Shown here: positions 43,001 to 52,085 of the stretch, piece by piece
Numbering within the stretch: position 1 is the stretch's first letter
Layout of the letters: each line of letters starts with the position of its first letter
Assembly: GCF_003945595.2 (NCBI RefSeq)
Contig: NW_024104402.1
Location: 496,001 to 560,000 of the forward strand
DNA: 64,000 nucleotides
Source: Pipra filicauda
Taxonomy: Eukaryota; Chordata; Aves; Passeriformes; Pipridae
Direction: 5' to 3'
Position numbers and translations under genes: made by a program
Notes under the pieces: generated by a model
What the model was told of the DNA's origin: nothing
Database searches by the model: none
The model's input: the letters and a program-made list of their open reading frames with translations, nothing else

Positions 43001-46000
43001 TGCCCCACATGCTGCTGGCTTCCTTTGCAGCTGGGACACATTGCTGGCTCCTGTTTCCCCAGGAAAATGGCAAGGTCAAGCTCACTCTTTTCCTCTGTAG
43101 TATGAGACATGGCCTACTTCTTTCAATTTGAGCATTTTTATTCAGTAAATTCTATGACAGTAGGGACCTGAAAGACTAGTGAAAGACATCTTCTTTCTGT
43201 AGTGTACTGGGATTTCTGTCACCTTTTAAGGATCATATTTGGAATCACAACTCGTTCACGGGTGTTAAAATGTATAACAAGCTTACACATCTACTACACT
43301 ATGGAACTAAATGTTAATTACACATCCACTGCACTATGGAACTAAATGTTAATTGAGGGATTAATCTCAGCTGACTGTGATGTACCTGGGGGTACATAGG
43401 GCACTGAAACTGCCTTAGCATTTCAGATGTATGATTTTATGAACTCCAAGTTCTTTTATTTATAGCACTTGCCTTCTAAAAAACAAACTATTCAGCTTCC
43501 TAAGGACCCTTGAGATATTCAGCTTGCATTTTATTCACCCCATTGTGCCTGAGTGTTACAGCATATATGAAAATGGTTTAAGAGCAGTAGGTGCTCTTCC
43601 ATACCATATGTGCTACAGTAATTAATGAGGATAAGGTTAGGAACAGTACGTCAACACTAACTCAAAAATGCCTTGATGTTACAGATGTGTATCTTACTTT
43701 AGGCACTGTTCATTAGTTTAAAAATAATTTAAAAACAAAATGAATTTGCTTGTAGGAGCATTCATATTACTAAAAAATTCAGAAATTACATCACTCATCA
43801 TTCCGGAAAAAAAGTTGACCAATAATATTAAGTAAAAACATTGCTCTCTCATTATAGTAGATGAGAGTATGCACTGTTCATCCATCCTGACACATTGTTT
43901 CAGTTTTTGACAAGAAGTAACTTCAGATTTTTAATAACCCTCAAGCGGGTAATAGGACCCTCACATTAAACAAAAGTATGGAACAGCAAAAATTACATTA
44001 AAATATAATATATTTTAACATGGGTGGGTCCAGCTACTCATGCAAGTAATCCACTGGAACTAGATTTCAAATAAAGAGTGCTTTGAGAAGATTAACAAAT
44101 AGCGTTGCCCTGTAAGCTTGTATCTCAAAACAAAAGCTCAAATTTACTCTTCATTTACACATATAAAGTTCCTTTGGAATTAAAAAGATTGTAAAAGCAA
44201 TGAAGGAAGAATTTAATCCAGATCCCTGAATCAACTGAGGGCACTTTAAAATTCATGCTAATGTATAAAGTCAGTTTATTTGAAGACCAAAAATATTTAG
44301 AATAATTATGTTTTCTGACACCTACAGCCTAGAAAAGAGAATGAAAAGATTACATACCTTATATATATATAAGGCTTCATTCTACAATGAATTTCAGGTA
44401 AGATTTAATACATGCAGAACATTAAAATTCTGAATATGCTCTTCAAATGATTAAGAGCAGAAATACAGAAAAAAACCCCCAAACTTTACCCAGGAACAAT
44501 GAATTTACTGTAAGTATCACTAATTTTCATGTATAAACTTAATTACAGTCTCTTGAACCAATAACTCATTTCAGTTGAAGAAGCTTTTTCAAATCAAAGT
44601 CAATGCCCATAAACATAACTGTGATAACTCTAAATTGACCTTATAAAAACCAGTATGCAAGTAATAGTAGCTGAAAGTTCACCGTGGGAGAAGAAAGGAC
44701 GAATGAACAAAAGCAAATCCTCATAGTAGATCATTAATCAATAAGAACATCCACTGTATGCCTATTAATTACATTAGGCAATTTTAGTTTTCCTCTTGTT
44801 AAACTAGAGCAGGCCTCATACATGGGTTCTGGTTATTGCCTTGAATCTGACATATGGAACCCAAAGAGTAATCAGATTAGGTGACTAATCAGGATGATCA
44901 ACAGAGACAGTCCTGGATTGTATTTTCTCTAGGTCATGCTATTACTATAAACACAGAAGACAATGCCTGTTTGCTTACAACAGGAAATAATTAAACTGAA
45001 CATCAGTACTTCATGTGTTTGTATGCCCAAATGCTAGTCATAGAAAATACAGCTTTTATTTACTCAGATCTTAGATTATCAGCATAGAAGTAAATTCCAT
45101 CAATAACATTTATATTCCTAATACTTAAATGAGGAAATGCACAGGATGTTTTATAGAAAAAAAAATTCAATCTTCCAAAAAATGTAACTCCGTAGCAGCT
45201 AATTATTCTTCTATCAAAATGTTATTCATTAAGAACTTTTCAGGAAAACTTGATTGATTTTAAAATGTTTCGATTTTGTTGTTGTGTTCTTTAAGAATAC
45301 AAGTTTATAACGGCATAGCATTTGATACTGCTGTGTAAGAAAATTCTGGATTCATGCCCAGTTAGCTACAAGGTCAACACGATACCTTAAGAACCTCCTG
45401 GTTTCAGCAGCCCATAGCTCTGGGACGTCATTGTGGATACGATGGAGCAGGAGGGGTGCTATCATTTAGCAGACTAGCTGACAGCTGGGAAAAATGTACA
45501 GACTTTAAGACAAGAAAGGCCATCTCTTTCAGGCATGAATATGTTCTCCAGTTATGCACTGTTAGTCTCTTCCTTTACTTATCTATTGCTACATTACATG
45601 TCTTAGAAGGGAGAAGGCTGGTTGCTTAAGCACAAAAAAGTTCTGACTTGTAACAGTCACAGTTTAACTAAACCATTCCTGGGCACGTATTTAAAGGACA
45701 TGATCTCCTGGGGCTTGGTTTATGTCGTATCCTAATGGTTGCTGTTCAAAGAAGTGAATCCCTAACAGTGACTGAGGCTACAGTTCTTGTAAGATCCTTC
45801 TTTCCCTGGCTGCAGAGGTTGGGAGGCGCATGCTTAGCAGAATATGGGACAAGAGGATAAGAACAGATGGCACGGTGATTACAGCCATTGAGTATTCCCT
45901 CGTGCTGCACAGCAGCTCACTTAATCCAAACTTTCTGTAAGGGCTGTCATTTGTCTGTCTGCTTCTCTGGTGCCCAACATGACAGTTTGATTTGCAGAAG

Positions 46001-48445
46001 TACTACCATTAAGAGTTTGACCATTAAATCTGTCAGAATTGCTACGTGTTCTTTAAGAGTAATAAACCACATATATTGGGTTAGGTACCAAAAATGAAAT
46101 ATACTTCATTTCAGATATATTGCCAGGTAATACTAAAATACTACTAATGTAATTCACACAGATGGAAGACAGTACCATTTTCTGGTACGTGGTTGAAGAT
46201 GACAGAAATAAAGTTCAATCAAAACATTTAGGAACTACTTATTTCATTAACATGCCACTTCAAAAGTAACACAGACATCAGGAAATCAATCTGCCTGAGA
46301 ATGGTCCTAGATTCTTATTAACGTGGAAAAAAATCATAAATCATTTTTCTAATATTCACAACTACAGCAAATTAGCTGATATAACGCCATTGGAATAAAT
46401 TCAGAATAAAGTAAAATAGGATTAGACTAGGCAAGCAGGAGAATTAAATAATGTATGTCACTTATTTAAGTTCTAATTAACTCAGTGTTCAGCCTTGGAG
46501 CTTAGTATCTTTCAAAGGTTATATAAAAATAATGGTTCTATTAAATGCAAAGTATATATGCTACAATACATAAATATGATTTGCTTTTCCATTCTGTTGT
46601 ATTAAGTTCAAAATAGTTTGTAAGATTTCAATGACACACAAAACACATTCTTGAGGAACATTCCTTTACCCCATGCCCGACATTTAGCAGGGTAAACAGG
46701 ACAGATTGGTACCTGATCAATATCTGGAAGAAGGAAAATCAATCAGAATTTATCTCACAGAATGATAGAATGTTAAGGGGTTGGAATGGAGCTTAAGGAT
46801 TATCTAGTTCCAGCCCCCTCTGCCATGGGCAGGGACACCCATCACTAAACCAGGTCGCTCAAGGCCTTACCCAACTACATCCTCTCATTGCTGTTTTGTT
46901 AATTTCCTCCTAAACATTTTTCCCAGCCTTGAACATCTTCTACTTCTTACCAGTGCTACTGGGAACAGCCCAGCAAAAGTTTGGAGTTGCCAGGTGTAAC
47001 AATACAATTTTATACTTGAGCTTCAGCACATAGCAGAAATGCAACCATCTTTATATTTTCATGTTGAGATCATAGATTAAAAACAGTTTTACTCATTAAA
47101 AAAAATTATAAATTAAGAGCAACAGAAGCACTATGATCTTTATAACTTTTATTTACTGTTGTCTGTGCTACTTCAAGAGTTACTATCACAAATCAAGTGT
47201 TGTCTTCCTGTATGCAAAGATTACATATATAAAGATCCAATAATGTACATATACATAAATAATATAGCACTTGCACAGAACTAATACTCAATCCCATTTA
47301 GCATTGAGGAACAATGTTCTTTGAATACCTTCTGTGCTAAAACTTTTTCTGCTGGTGTGTCCTTGTTCGTTATAAAACATAAAAAAGAATTTTTAAAATA
47401 TCCATCCTATGCCAATTTAAATAGTTACTGTGCTTTATATTTACACAACTGTGTGACCATGCACCTTTCTTTAAATATTTGTCCTTTGTGAGGAAAAGAA
47501 CTGCCTTCAAGATTCCTAAAATATATGTCTATAGGATGCTTTGAGACTTACAAATTTATGTGAAGTATTTATGATGAAGATAAAGTTTATTCAATTACTG
47601 TTTTTAAAATATGTCATTAAAAAGGTTTACATGCACATAAACATTAATCCAGAAACAACTTTCTCAAATTCTTGAGAAAACATGTATTGAACAAGACATG
47701 TACAACGTTTCCAGAGACTTTGCAGATGGAGAAAGGGCAAAGAGATTGAAATGCAAACGCCTTCTGCCCCAAGGTAAGGTTCATATGTAAGCTGAGCTAA
47801 AATGCGTGTCTCTTAACCTTATGCGATTTAGTCCACGCAACAGCTAGGATATCTGAACATCAGTATAAATTCAACAGGAACACGCTAACGCAGAACTGAT
47901 TTTAGTCTTGGCTTTTCTTCCCTTAACTCCGCAAACTCTTGAATGAGTTGAAGTTCTCGCTGTGGGGAGCTCTGGCCCTCACGGCAGCGCTCCAGCAGTC
48001 TCACCCACACCCGGCACCGCTCCCCTCTCCCGGCTTCGGGGCTGGGGCGGGAGCGCTCCACCGGGGCGTGTCTGAGGAGGAGCCGGCAGGGTCGGCTCAC
48101 CGCCCCCGGGCCCGGGGGGAGTTGGAGAGCTCGGTGAGCCGGCGCTGCCCGGCCTCTTCTCCTCCTCCTCCCTGGGGAGCTCGGCGCGGCCCAGCGCTCC
48201 CGCCCCGCTGACGGGGGTCGCGCCGGCCCCTCCGGCGGCTGCAGCAGGTACGGAGGGTCCCGCCGTGCTGGGGCGGCGGGGACGCGGCTGCTGCCGCCCC
48301 TCACCGCCGCCTCCCGCCCCGCCCCGGCCCCCGCTACCTGCTCGCCGGGCGGCCTCTCCAGCAGCTGCGAGCAAAGATCCGCGCACTCCCGGAACTTCCT
48401 CCGCCTGAAGTAGCTCCAGGCCTGGAAGAGCGGCTCCAGCCCCAT
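9894..48445 (-). CDS. TTC8: TTC8/BBS8, complete spliced gene (coding span, start codon to stop codon)
   Basis: TTC8 is a tetratricopeptide-repeat subunit of the BBSome, the coat-like complex that moves membrane proteins in and out of the primary cilium; human loss causes Bardet-Biedl syndrome 8. I joined 14 constitutive exons by eye. Every junction is GT-AG, phases agree throughout, and the lengths sum to 1512 bases (503 residues plus stop), against about 505 for the human form without exon 2A. Order in the protein: N-terminal TPR (about residues 5-36), an acidic stretch, a disordered Arg-Pro-Thr-rich region (77-151), then a TPR superhelix from about 200 to the end. The start at 48445 gives [13 protein letters not shown], aligning with the family N-terminus, with G at -3 and +4. 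The frame stays open 73 codons upstream to another ATG at 48664, which I consider 5' leader. A cassette exon adds ten residues (separate entry). Confidence 0.96.
11643..11726 (-). CDS. TTC8: TTC8 coding exon 14
   Basis: 84 bases (28 codons, residues 438-465), phase 0: [20 protein letters not shown] and NFAILSEK. Acceptor ctctgtatag, donor AAG|gtaatg. Confidence 0.95.
12864..12986 (-). CDS. TTC8: TTC8 coding exon 13
   Basis: 123 bases (41 codons, residues 397-437), phase 0, encoding [20 protein letters not shown] then [19 protein letters not shown]. Acceptor ttacttttag; donor CAG|gtcagt, the one donor without A/G at intron position 3. One TPR unit. Confidence 0.95.
14231..14405 (-). CDS. TTC8: TTC8 coding exon 12
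   Basis: 175 bases, residues 338-396, including [20 protein letters not shown] and [18 protein letters not shown], almost identical to mammals. Acceptor tttcaatctag, donor GTG|gtatga. Residue 348 is Cys (VYNCQLF), where I recall Gly in human (IYNGQLF). Two TPR helices. Confidence 0.95.
15660..15799 (-). CDS. TTC8: TTC8 coding exon 11
   Basis: 140 bases, residues 292-337 plus two bases. The peptide runs [20 protein letters not shown] through [20 protein letters not shown]. Acceptor aattgtgtag, donor TACAG|gtatct. Contains one TPR and the start of the next. Confidence 0.95.
15914..16878 (-). mobile_element. CR1 LINE, about 965 bases, with RT C-terminus and 3' UTR
   Basis: The longest CR1 copy in the window, in the intron between exons 11 and 10. 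The minus strand starts with CR1 ORF2 (FTDDTKLGG, then [18 protein letters not shown] and [15 protein letters not shown]) and continues through the 3' UTR to the tail at 15914. A 144-codon minus-strand frame (16362-16796) survives, but the element is 5'-truncated and cannot be autonomous. It abuts an LTR piece at about 16880. Confidence 0.9.
16880..17199 (+). mobile_element. 3' fragment of an LTR (same family as 49392-50437)
   Basis: About 320 bases aligning by eye to the last third of the 49392-50437 LTR. It shares tcctgtgacagtaattggtg, then gtgagtgatctttccctgtc, an aataaa signal and the terminal ccccaccaca. The 5' two-thirds are missing, the left end is fused to a CR1, and no target duplication is visible. 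Likely an endogenous retrovirus relic. Confidence 0.75.
18758..18868 (-). CDS. TTC8: TTC8 coding exon 10
   Basis: 111 bases (37 codons, residues 255-291), phase 0, with [20 protein letters not shown] and [16 protein letters not shown]. Acceptor tatttgcttag, donor GAG|gtatgc. One TPR unit. Confidence 0.95.
21142..21609 (+). mobile_element. CR1 LINE 3' end, 5'-truncated
   Basis: Plus-orientation CR1 tail in the intron between exons 10 and 9: ggatggagcacttctcctac, gttcaaggccaggttggatg, and the ending tctgattctgtgactctatg. It is 5'-truncated, as is usual for CR1. The short open frames across it are not genes. Confidence 0.88.
21763..21850 (-). CDS. TTC8: TTC8 coding exon 9
   Basis: 88 bases, residues 225-254, encoding [20 protein letters not shown] then VDTILYLAK, a complete TPR helix. 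Acceptor gtctctttag, donor AAA|gtaagt; returns the frame to phase 0. Confidence 0.95.
22610..22768 (+). mobile_element. Internally deleted LTR copy, 159 bases, with near-perfect target duplication
   Basis: Both ends match the 1046-base LTR at 49392-50437: the start TGTATTG...ATGGCAAGGTTTT and the end CTGGCATCCACCACA. About 890 bases of the middle are absent. Flanks are GCTCA (22605-22609) and GCTAA (22769-22773), a 5-bp target duplication with one change. It lies in the TTC8 intron between exons 9 and 8. Confidence 0.72.
23731..23816 (-). CDS. TTC8: TTC8 coding exon 8
   Basis: 86 bases encoding [20 protein letters not shown] and VQIGKCYY, residues 197-224 plus two bases. The tryptophan triplet (213-215) and the [12 protein letters not shown] helix are family hallmarks. 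Donor TATAG|gtaagc; acceptor gttttggaag, a rather purine-interrupted site. Confidence 0.95.
23817..29920 (-). other. TTC8 intron between exons 8 and 7, no repeat recognised
   Basis: 6.1 kb of AT-rich unique sequence. No exon-like peptide with splice sites and no CR1, LTR or SINE was recognised. Confidence 0.55.
29921..29965 (-). CDS. TTC8: TTC8 coding exon 7 (45-base microexon)
   Basis: 45 bases, phase 0 at both ends, encoding [15 protein letters not shown]. The acceptor is ttctgacag and the donor AAC|gtgagt. The same 15-residue block is present in human TTC8. It is too short to stand out as an open frame and was found by matching the expected peptide between exons 6 and 8. Confidence 0.93.
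30752..30800. repeat. TA-rich microsatellite
   Basis: Interrupted (TA)n with flanking copies of gatgagtatata, in the TTC8 intron between exons 7 and 6. The rest of that 3.85 kb intron (29966-33816) is AT-rich unique sequence with no recognised feature. Confidence 0.8.
33817..33906 (-). CDS. TTC8: TTC8 coding exon 6
   Basis: 90 bases in phase 0 (residues 152-181), acceptor ttcctcttcag, donor AAG|gtacgt. The peptide includes [20 protein letters not shown], one of the best conserved stretches of the family. Confidence 0.95.
34655..34814 (-). CDS. TTC8: TTC8 coding exon 5
   Basis: 160 bases, residues 98-151, acceptor acatcttcag and donor ACG|gtgagt. It carries the repeated RPxT-type motifs ([19 protein letters not shown]) typical of the disordered middle of TTC8 and finishes in phase 0 at VRLGT. 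Confidence 0.95.
34969..35032 (-). CDS. TTC8: TTC8 coding exon 4
   Basis: 64 bases between gtcttacag and GTTAG|gtatgt, entering at codon position 2. The peptide [18 protein letters not shown] begins the low-complexity Arg/Pro/Gly/Thr region that links the N-terminal TPR to the main TPR array. Only 154 bases of intron separate it from exon 5. Confidence 0.94.
35160..35275 (+). mobile_element. Possible LTR 3' end remnant
   Basis: The phrase gggggagtgaacgagtggct, followed by gtgtggagcttagctgcc and ggattaacccacacc, resembles the 3' end of another common passerine LTR family. There is no 5' end and no target duplication. Weak, by memory of the family only. Confidence 0.35.
36580..36900 (-). mobile_element. 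Old CR1 LINE fragment
   Basis: Diverged CR1 3' region on the minus strand: gactctacaacctccctgag, gcagcctgtgacagtgctta, then cctctagtcctgtcactggg. In the TTC8 intron between exons 4 and 3. Confidence 0.7.
38573..38693 (-). CDS. TTC8: TTC8 coding exon 3 (second constitutive exon)
   Basis: 121 bases, residues 37-76 in the isoform without the cassette, ending one base into a codon (GCAC|gtaag). It encodes [20 protein letters not shown] and then an acidic [20 protein letters not shown] segment, a very close match to the human exon. The acceptor is ttatccttaatcag. Confidence 0.95.
41679..41708 (-). CDS. TTC8: TTC8 cassette exon, equivalent of retina-specific exon 2A
   Basis: A 30-base, phase-0 exon encoding [10 protein letters not shown]. 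It is bounded by a long pyrimidine tract with ctcttttcag on the acceptor side and CAG|gtaaaa on the donor side. It lies in the intron between exon 1 and the [10 protein letters not shown] exon, exactly where mammalian TTC8 has a 30-base alternative exon that, as I recall, encodes EPDPELPVHQ. Five of ten residues agree (E, D, E, V, Q) and the size and phase are identical. Inclusion gives a 513-residue isoform. In humans this exon is used mainly in photoreceptors, and its acceptor mutation causes retinitis pigmentosa 51. Tissue use in this bird is inference. Confidence 0.82.
42675..43075 (-). mobile_element. Old CR1 LINE 3' fragment
   Basis: Diverged CR1 on the minus strand (aaacttccaaggatggaggc, tgcacaatgcccatgggcaa, ctgctccagtgctgactgtc). 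It lies in TTC8 intron 1, 1 kb upstream (transcript sense) of the cassette exon. A 112-codon minus-strand frame over it is not a gene. Confidence 0.78.
43285..43354. repeat. Tandem duplication, two 35-base units
   Basis: 43285-43319 and 43320-43354 match at 33 of 35 positions (T/C and A/G changes). Located in TTC8 intron 1. Confidence 0.9.
46754..46925 (-). mobile_element. CR1 LINE 3' tip
   Basis: Minus-strand CR1 tail (cacagaatgatagaatgtta, ccctctgccatgggcaggga, caggtcgctcaaggccttac). It is 5'-truncated and lies in TTC8 intron 1. Confidence 0.85.
47586..47591 (-). terminator. Candidate intronic poly(A) signal in TTC8 intron 1
   Basis: AATAAA on the minus strand 294 bases after the stop codon of the frame that runs from exon 1 into intron 1. 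No clear GU-rich element follows. It could end a short, intron-retaining TTC8 transcript; unproven. Confidence 0.25.
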
Positions 48446-48650
48446 CCCGCCGGCGGGAGCGCCGCGGGAGCTCCGGCGGTGTCCCCGGCGCTTCCCGGGC
48501 CGCTGCCGCCGCGCGGGGCCCGGGGCGGAGCGGGGCGGCCGCGGTGCTGCTGCCGCGGAGCTGCCGGGCCCCGCCTCGGCCGCCGGGGCGGAGCGGCCCG
48601 GGGGGGGCGGCTCTGGGCGGCCTCCGCGGCCCGTTCCAGCGACGTGGGCC
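47975..48650 (-). promoter_or_regulatory. CpG island over TTC8 promoter and exon 1
   Basis: About 680 bases of dense CpG and runs of G/C in otherwise AT-rich DNA, spanning the start of intron 1, exon 1 and the upstream leader. The translation start has a strong context. No TATA box was seen, and I did not find a convincing RFX X-box, a motif often present at cilia genes. Confidence 0.8.
48338..48445 (-). CDS. TTC8: TTC8 coding exon 1
   Basis: 108 bases, residues 1-36, ending in phase 0 at CAG|gtagcg. The peptide contains [17 protein letters not shown], the first TPR helix pair typical of TTC8. It lies inside a CpG island, so both exon and flanks are very GC-rich. The reading frame does not meet a stop until 47885, well inside the intron (see findings). 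Confidence 0.95.
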
Positions 48651-48659
48651 TCTCGTGGG

Positions 48660-49386
48660 CTCACACATTGATGACTGAAAGCAGAGTTTGATCTGTAATA
48701 CTGGGGTCAGTAGACTTCAAATAACCCCACTGTTTTGACCTGTGTCCTGTTATTTGCTGTCCTAATATCAAGAGTCATTTAGAGTTGTCATAGACACCTA
48801 AACAAGAATAATACAGGCCATTAATCCTTATGCGGGTGAAATGTCCTTTAGAGCCATGGAGCCCTGGTTGAGAAAAGTACAGATTGCTGTGAGCAACACT
48901 GTTTTCAGTTTTGCAGACTCTGTTAGTTTCTTTAGTTCATTAGTTTTTGCAGAGAAATTATGAAACGGAGATATTTAGAGATTTTAAAAGTTGGAATACA
49001 GTTACTCATAGTTTGTGCATACTGTAAGATGTTGGTTGCAATCATCAACCAAAGTAAAAGGAAGTAAAACTCCCTAGGGATCCTTGGAGAAATAACTGCA
49101 TTTGTGAAAATCTTTGACGGATGAACACTAACAAGATTGCTGAAATCACATTGTTGGCATTTTAAGAGATCATTCTGGTTTTATTACTTTTGTCTTACCT
49201 AAACTATCAGTTTGTCCAAGAGGCATGAAATGGATACCCAGGCTTCTAAGATCAATATCAGGTGGAAAGATGAAGAAACAGAAGTGCTGGTCCCAGGACT
49301 ATAGCTTATTCAAATATGGGAGTAAGTGGCTTGAACTGAAGTAGTAGTTATAAACAACTGGGTTTTGCTCATCTCGTGAACAGTAC
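48660..49386. other. Upstream flank of TTC8, nothing recognised
   Basis: AT-rich unique sequence between the TTC8 CpG island and a solo LTR. No gene or repeat seen. Confidence 0.6.
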
Positions 49387-49391
49387 ACAGG

Positions 49392-50437
49392 TGTATTGGG
49401 TTTGCATGGCAAGGTTTTTTGTGAGAGCCCATAGAGCTGGCTTCTGTGAGAAGCTGCTAGAAGCTTCCCCTTTGTGAACAGAACTGCTGGCCAAGGCTGA
49501 TGGTGGTAGCACATCTGGGATAACATTTAAGAAGAGGGAAAAACCTGTGCAACTGCAGCAAGAGTCAGGAGTGAAAATATGTGAAACAACTCTGCAGGCA
49601 TCAAGGTCGGTGCAGAAGGAGCAAGAGGAAGTGCTCCAGGTGCCAGAGCAGATTCCCCTTCAGCCTGAGGTGCAGACCATGGTGAGGCAGCTGTGCCACT
49701 GCAGCCCATGGAGGTCCATGGGGGAGCAGAGATCCACCTGCAGCCATTGGAGGACCCCATGCCAAAGCAAGTTGATGCTTGACCCCATGGGAAGCCCATG
49801 CTGGAGCTGGCTTCTGGCAGGACCTGTGACCCATACAGAGAGAAGCCCTTGCTGGAGCAGGTTTGCTGGTAGGACCTGTGACCCCATGGGGGACACATGC
49901 TGGAGCAGCCTGTTCCTGAAGGACTGCATGCCATGGAAAGGGACCCACGCTGGGGTAGTTTGTGAAGAATGGTAGCCCTTGGGAAGAACTCACACTGAAG
50001 AAGTTCATGGAGGATAGTCTTCTGTGGGAGGGACTCCACGTTGGAGCAGGATAAGCACTCATCTCCCTGAGGAGGAAGGAGAAGCAGTGAAAATGTGTGA
50101 TGAACTGACCACAAACGCCTTTCCCCGATCCCTTGCATTGCTGGAGGGGAGGAGGTAGAGAAAATTGGGAGTGAGGTTGAGCCCAGGAAGAAGGTAAGGG
50201 TGGGAGAGAGGTGTTTTAAGATTTAGTTTTTATGTCTCATCACCCTTACTCTGATTTGATTGTTAATAAAATAAACTAACTTCTCCAAGTTGAGTCCATT
50301 TTGCCTGTGACAGTAGTCGGTGAGTGATCTCTCCCTGTCCTTGTATCAACCCATGAGCCTTTTGTTATACTTCCTGTCCCCTGCCCAGCTGAGATGGGAG
50401 TGACAGCGTGGCTTTGGGCACCTGGCATCACACCACA
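49392..50437 (+). mobile_element. Solo LTR of an endogenous retrovirus (ERVL-like by 5-bp target duplication)
   Basis: A 1046-base element beginning TG and ending CA (TGTATTGGG ... CACCACA), flanked by the perfect 5-bp duplication ACAGG at 49387-49391 and 50438-50442. An AATAAA-type polyadenylation signal lies at about 50264-50275. No internal retroviral genes are present, so it is a recombined solo LTR between the two divergent promoters. A degenerate array of about 47-base units occupies its middle. Assignment to ERVL rests on duplication length and remembered families. The 142-codon plus-strand and 203-codon minus-strand frames across it look like chance. Confidence 0.78.
49796..50050. repeat. 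Degenerate tandem array inside the solo LTR
   Basis: Six copies of a ccaCGCTGGAGCAG-like core at about 49796, 49848, 49895, 49945, 49990 and 50037, spaced 45-52 bases apart, with ccatggg-type motifs between them. The array explains the long stop-free frames in this part of the LTR. Confidence 0.75.
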
Positions 50438-51647
50438 ACAGGAAAAAAGTGATCTGAGTGAAGTATTTTTTGAGACCCGTGCCATCCCCACTTAAGAAGG
50501 ATGAAAAGGAAATAGTACCATAGTTTATGTCCCTTCTCTGCTTTATGTGTTTTATGGTCAGACTTAGAACGATTAGAAGGATGTGCTCTTCAGAGAAATT
50601 GTGAACATTGTTTAAAAACCCCAGATTTATTGGAAGTATTAACTTGAAGTTCCTCCACACTTATGTATGTCTTTGAGATGATCTGATGCTTGCTGTTACC
50701 ATGTTAGGTAACTATCCAGCATGTCTGGGCTGCTACTTTTTTATGGAACATAATGTGAATGGCACTTTCAGTTTGTAGAGACCCATTTTGAGATCAGTGC
50801 ATTACTTCCAAAGTTGTTCAATTAAAATGCCAAAATGCTGTTAGTTTACTGGAGACAAATAACGCCAGAATGTTTTATATTTGCTGTTTTTAAAAGGCAA
50901 TTTTCTTTTGTGAGCAAGTCACCACATCAGTTAAAAACACCATTTATATGCACAGGAAAACAGAGGAGACCAATACCCCCTAAATTTTATTGATTCCAGC
51001 ACTGCCATCTTAAAAACCTCATGTGCTGCATATATTTTTTTCTTTGTAAACACCTGTTTTAAGCTTTAATATCTTAAGGACTACCTCCAGACTACAAAGT
51101 AAATTAAATGTCTAAGGATGCCGAGAATATTTGATTATAACAGTTTTTAATGATTTCCATGTTGAGATAATGAATCAAAATTAAACACAATGAAGCCATG
51201 ATTGTGGATGAAGGTTCCTAAGTACTCTGTCAACCTGGGAGCCTTCAGGTGACCAAGCAGTGAATTAGTCATAGATATGGTTGACTACTCCATGCTCTGG
51301 TTCACCTGAGAGTGTTTGGCTTGACAAAGAATTTTATGCTTCCTAGACAATGGAATGAATCTTTAAGGTGGCTTGGCTTTCTATCACAAAGCAGTGAGAG
51401 ACCCAGAAAGAGGTATAAAGCTGTATGCTTTTTAGTAATAACAACATCCTGGGCGAGATTGTCTAGGTAGAAAATGTTTCACCATGTGAAATGTTTCAAG
51501 TAGTGTTTGATTGTGTGATATGAAAGGTAGAAGTTGCTTGGATTTAGTGCAATATAGGCTTGTCTGTGTTTTTTTTTCTGAAAGTTTTGTAGTCTAGTGC
51601 TTAGTCTTTTCCCTTACTTTAGGTAAAAACCTTTAATTTGATCATAG

Positions 51648-52085
51648 TCACAGAATCACAAAATCGATTAGGTTGGAAAGGACCTCTGAGATCATGGAGT
51701 CCAAACTATGACCCAACACCACCTTGTCAACTAGACCATGGCACTAAGTGCCACATCCAGTCTCTTCTTAAATACCTTCAGGGATGGTGAATCCACCACC
51801 TCTCCGGGCAACCCATTCCAATGTCTGATCACTCTCTCTGTAAAGAATTTCTTCCTAATGTCTGACCTAAACCTCCCCTGGCACATGCCCTCTTGTCCTA
51901 CTGCTGGTTACCTGGGAGAAGAGACCAAATCCCGCCTCTCTACGACCTCCTTTCAGGTAGCTGTAGAGAGTGATGAGGTCTCCCCTGAGTCTCCTTTTCT
52001 CCAAGGTAAACAACCCCAGCTCCCTGAGCTGCTCCTCATAGGGCTTGTGCTCCAGTCCCTTCACGAGCCTCAATATTCTCAAATG
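51648..52085 (-). mobile_element. CR1 LINE 3' region, about 440 bases
   Basis: A well-preserved minus-strand CR1: tcacagaatcacaaaatcga at the tail, then ggttggaaaggacctctgag, gatggtgaatccaccacctc and agctccctgagctgctcctc. 5'-truncated. Confidence 0.9.

Noticed and set aside
47979..48668. A second long minus-strand frame over TTC8 exon 1 (229 codons)
   Set aside because: It is out of frame with the TTC8 peptide and is low-complexity GC-driven sequence.
49527..50138. Long frames on both strands (203 and 142 codons)
   Set aside because: They fall wholly inside the solo LTR and its tandem array, whose repeat unit happens to lack stops. No retroviral protein is encoded.
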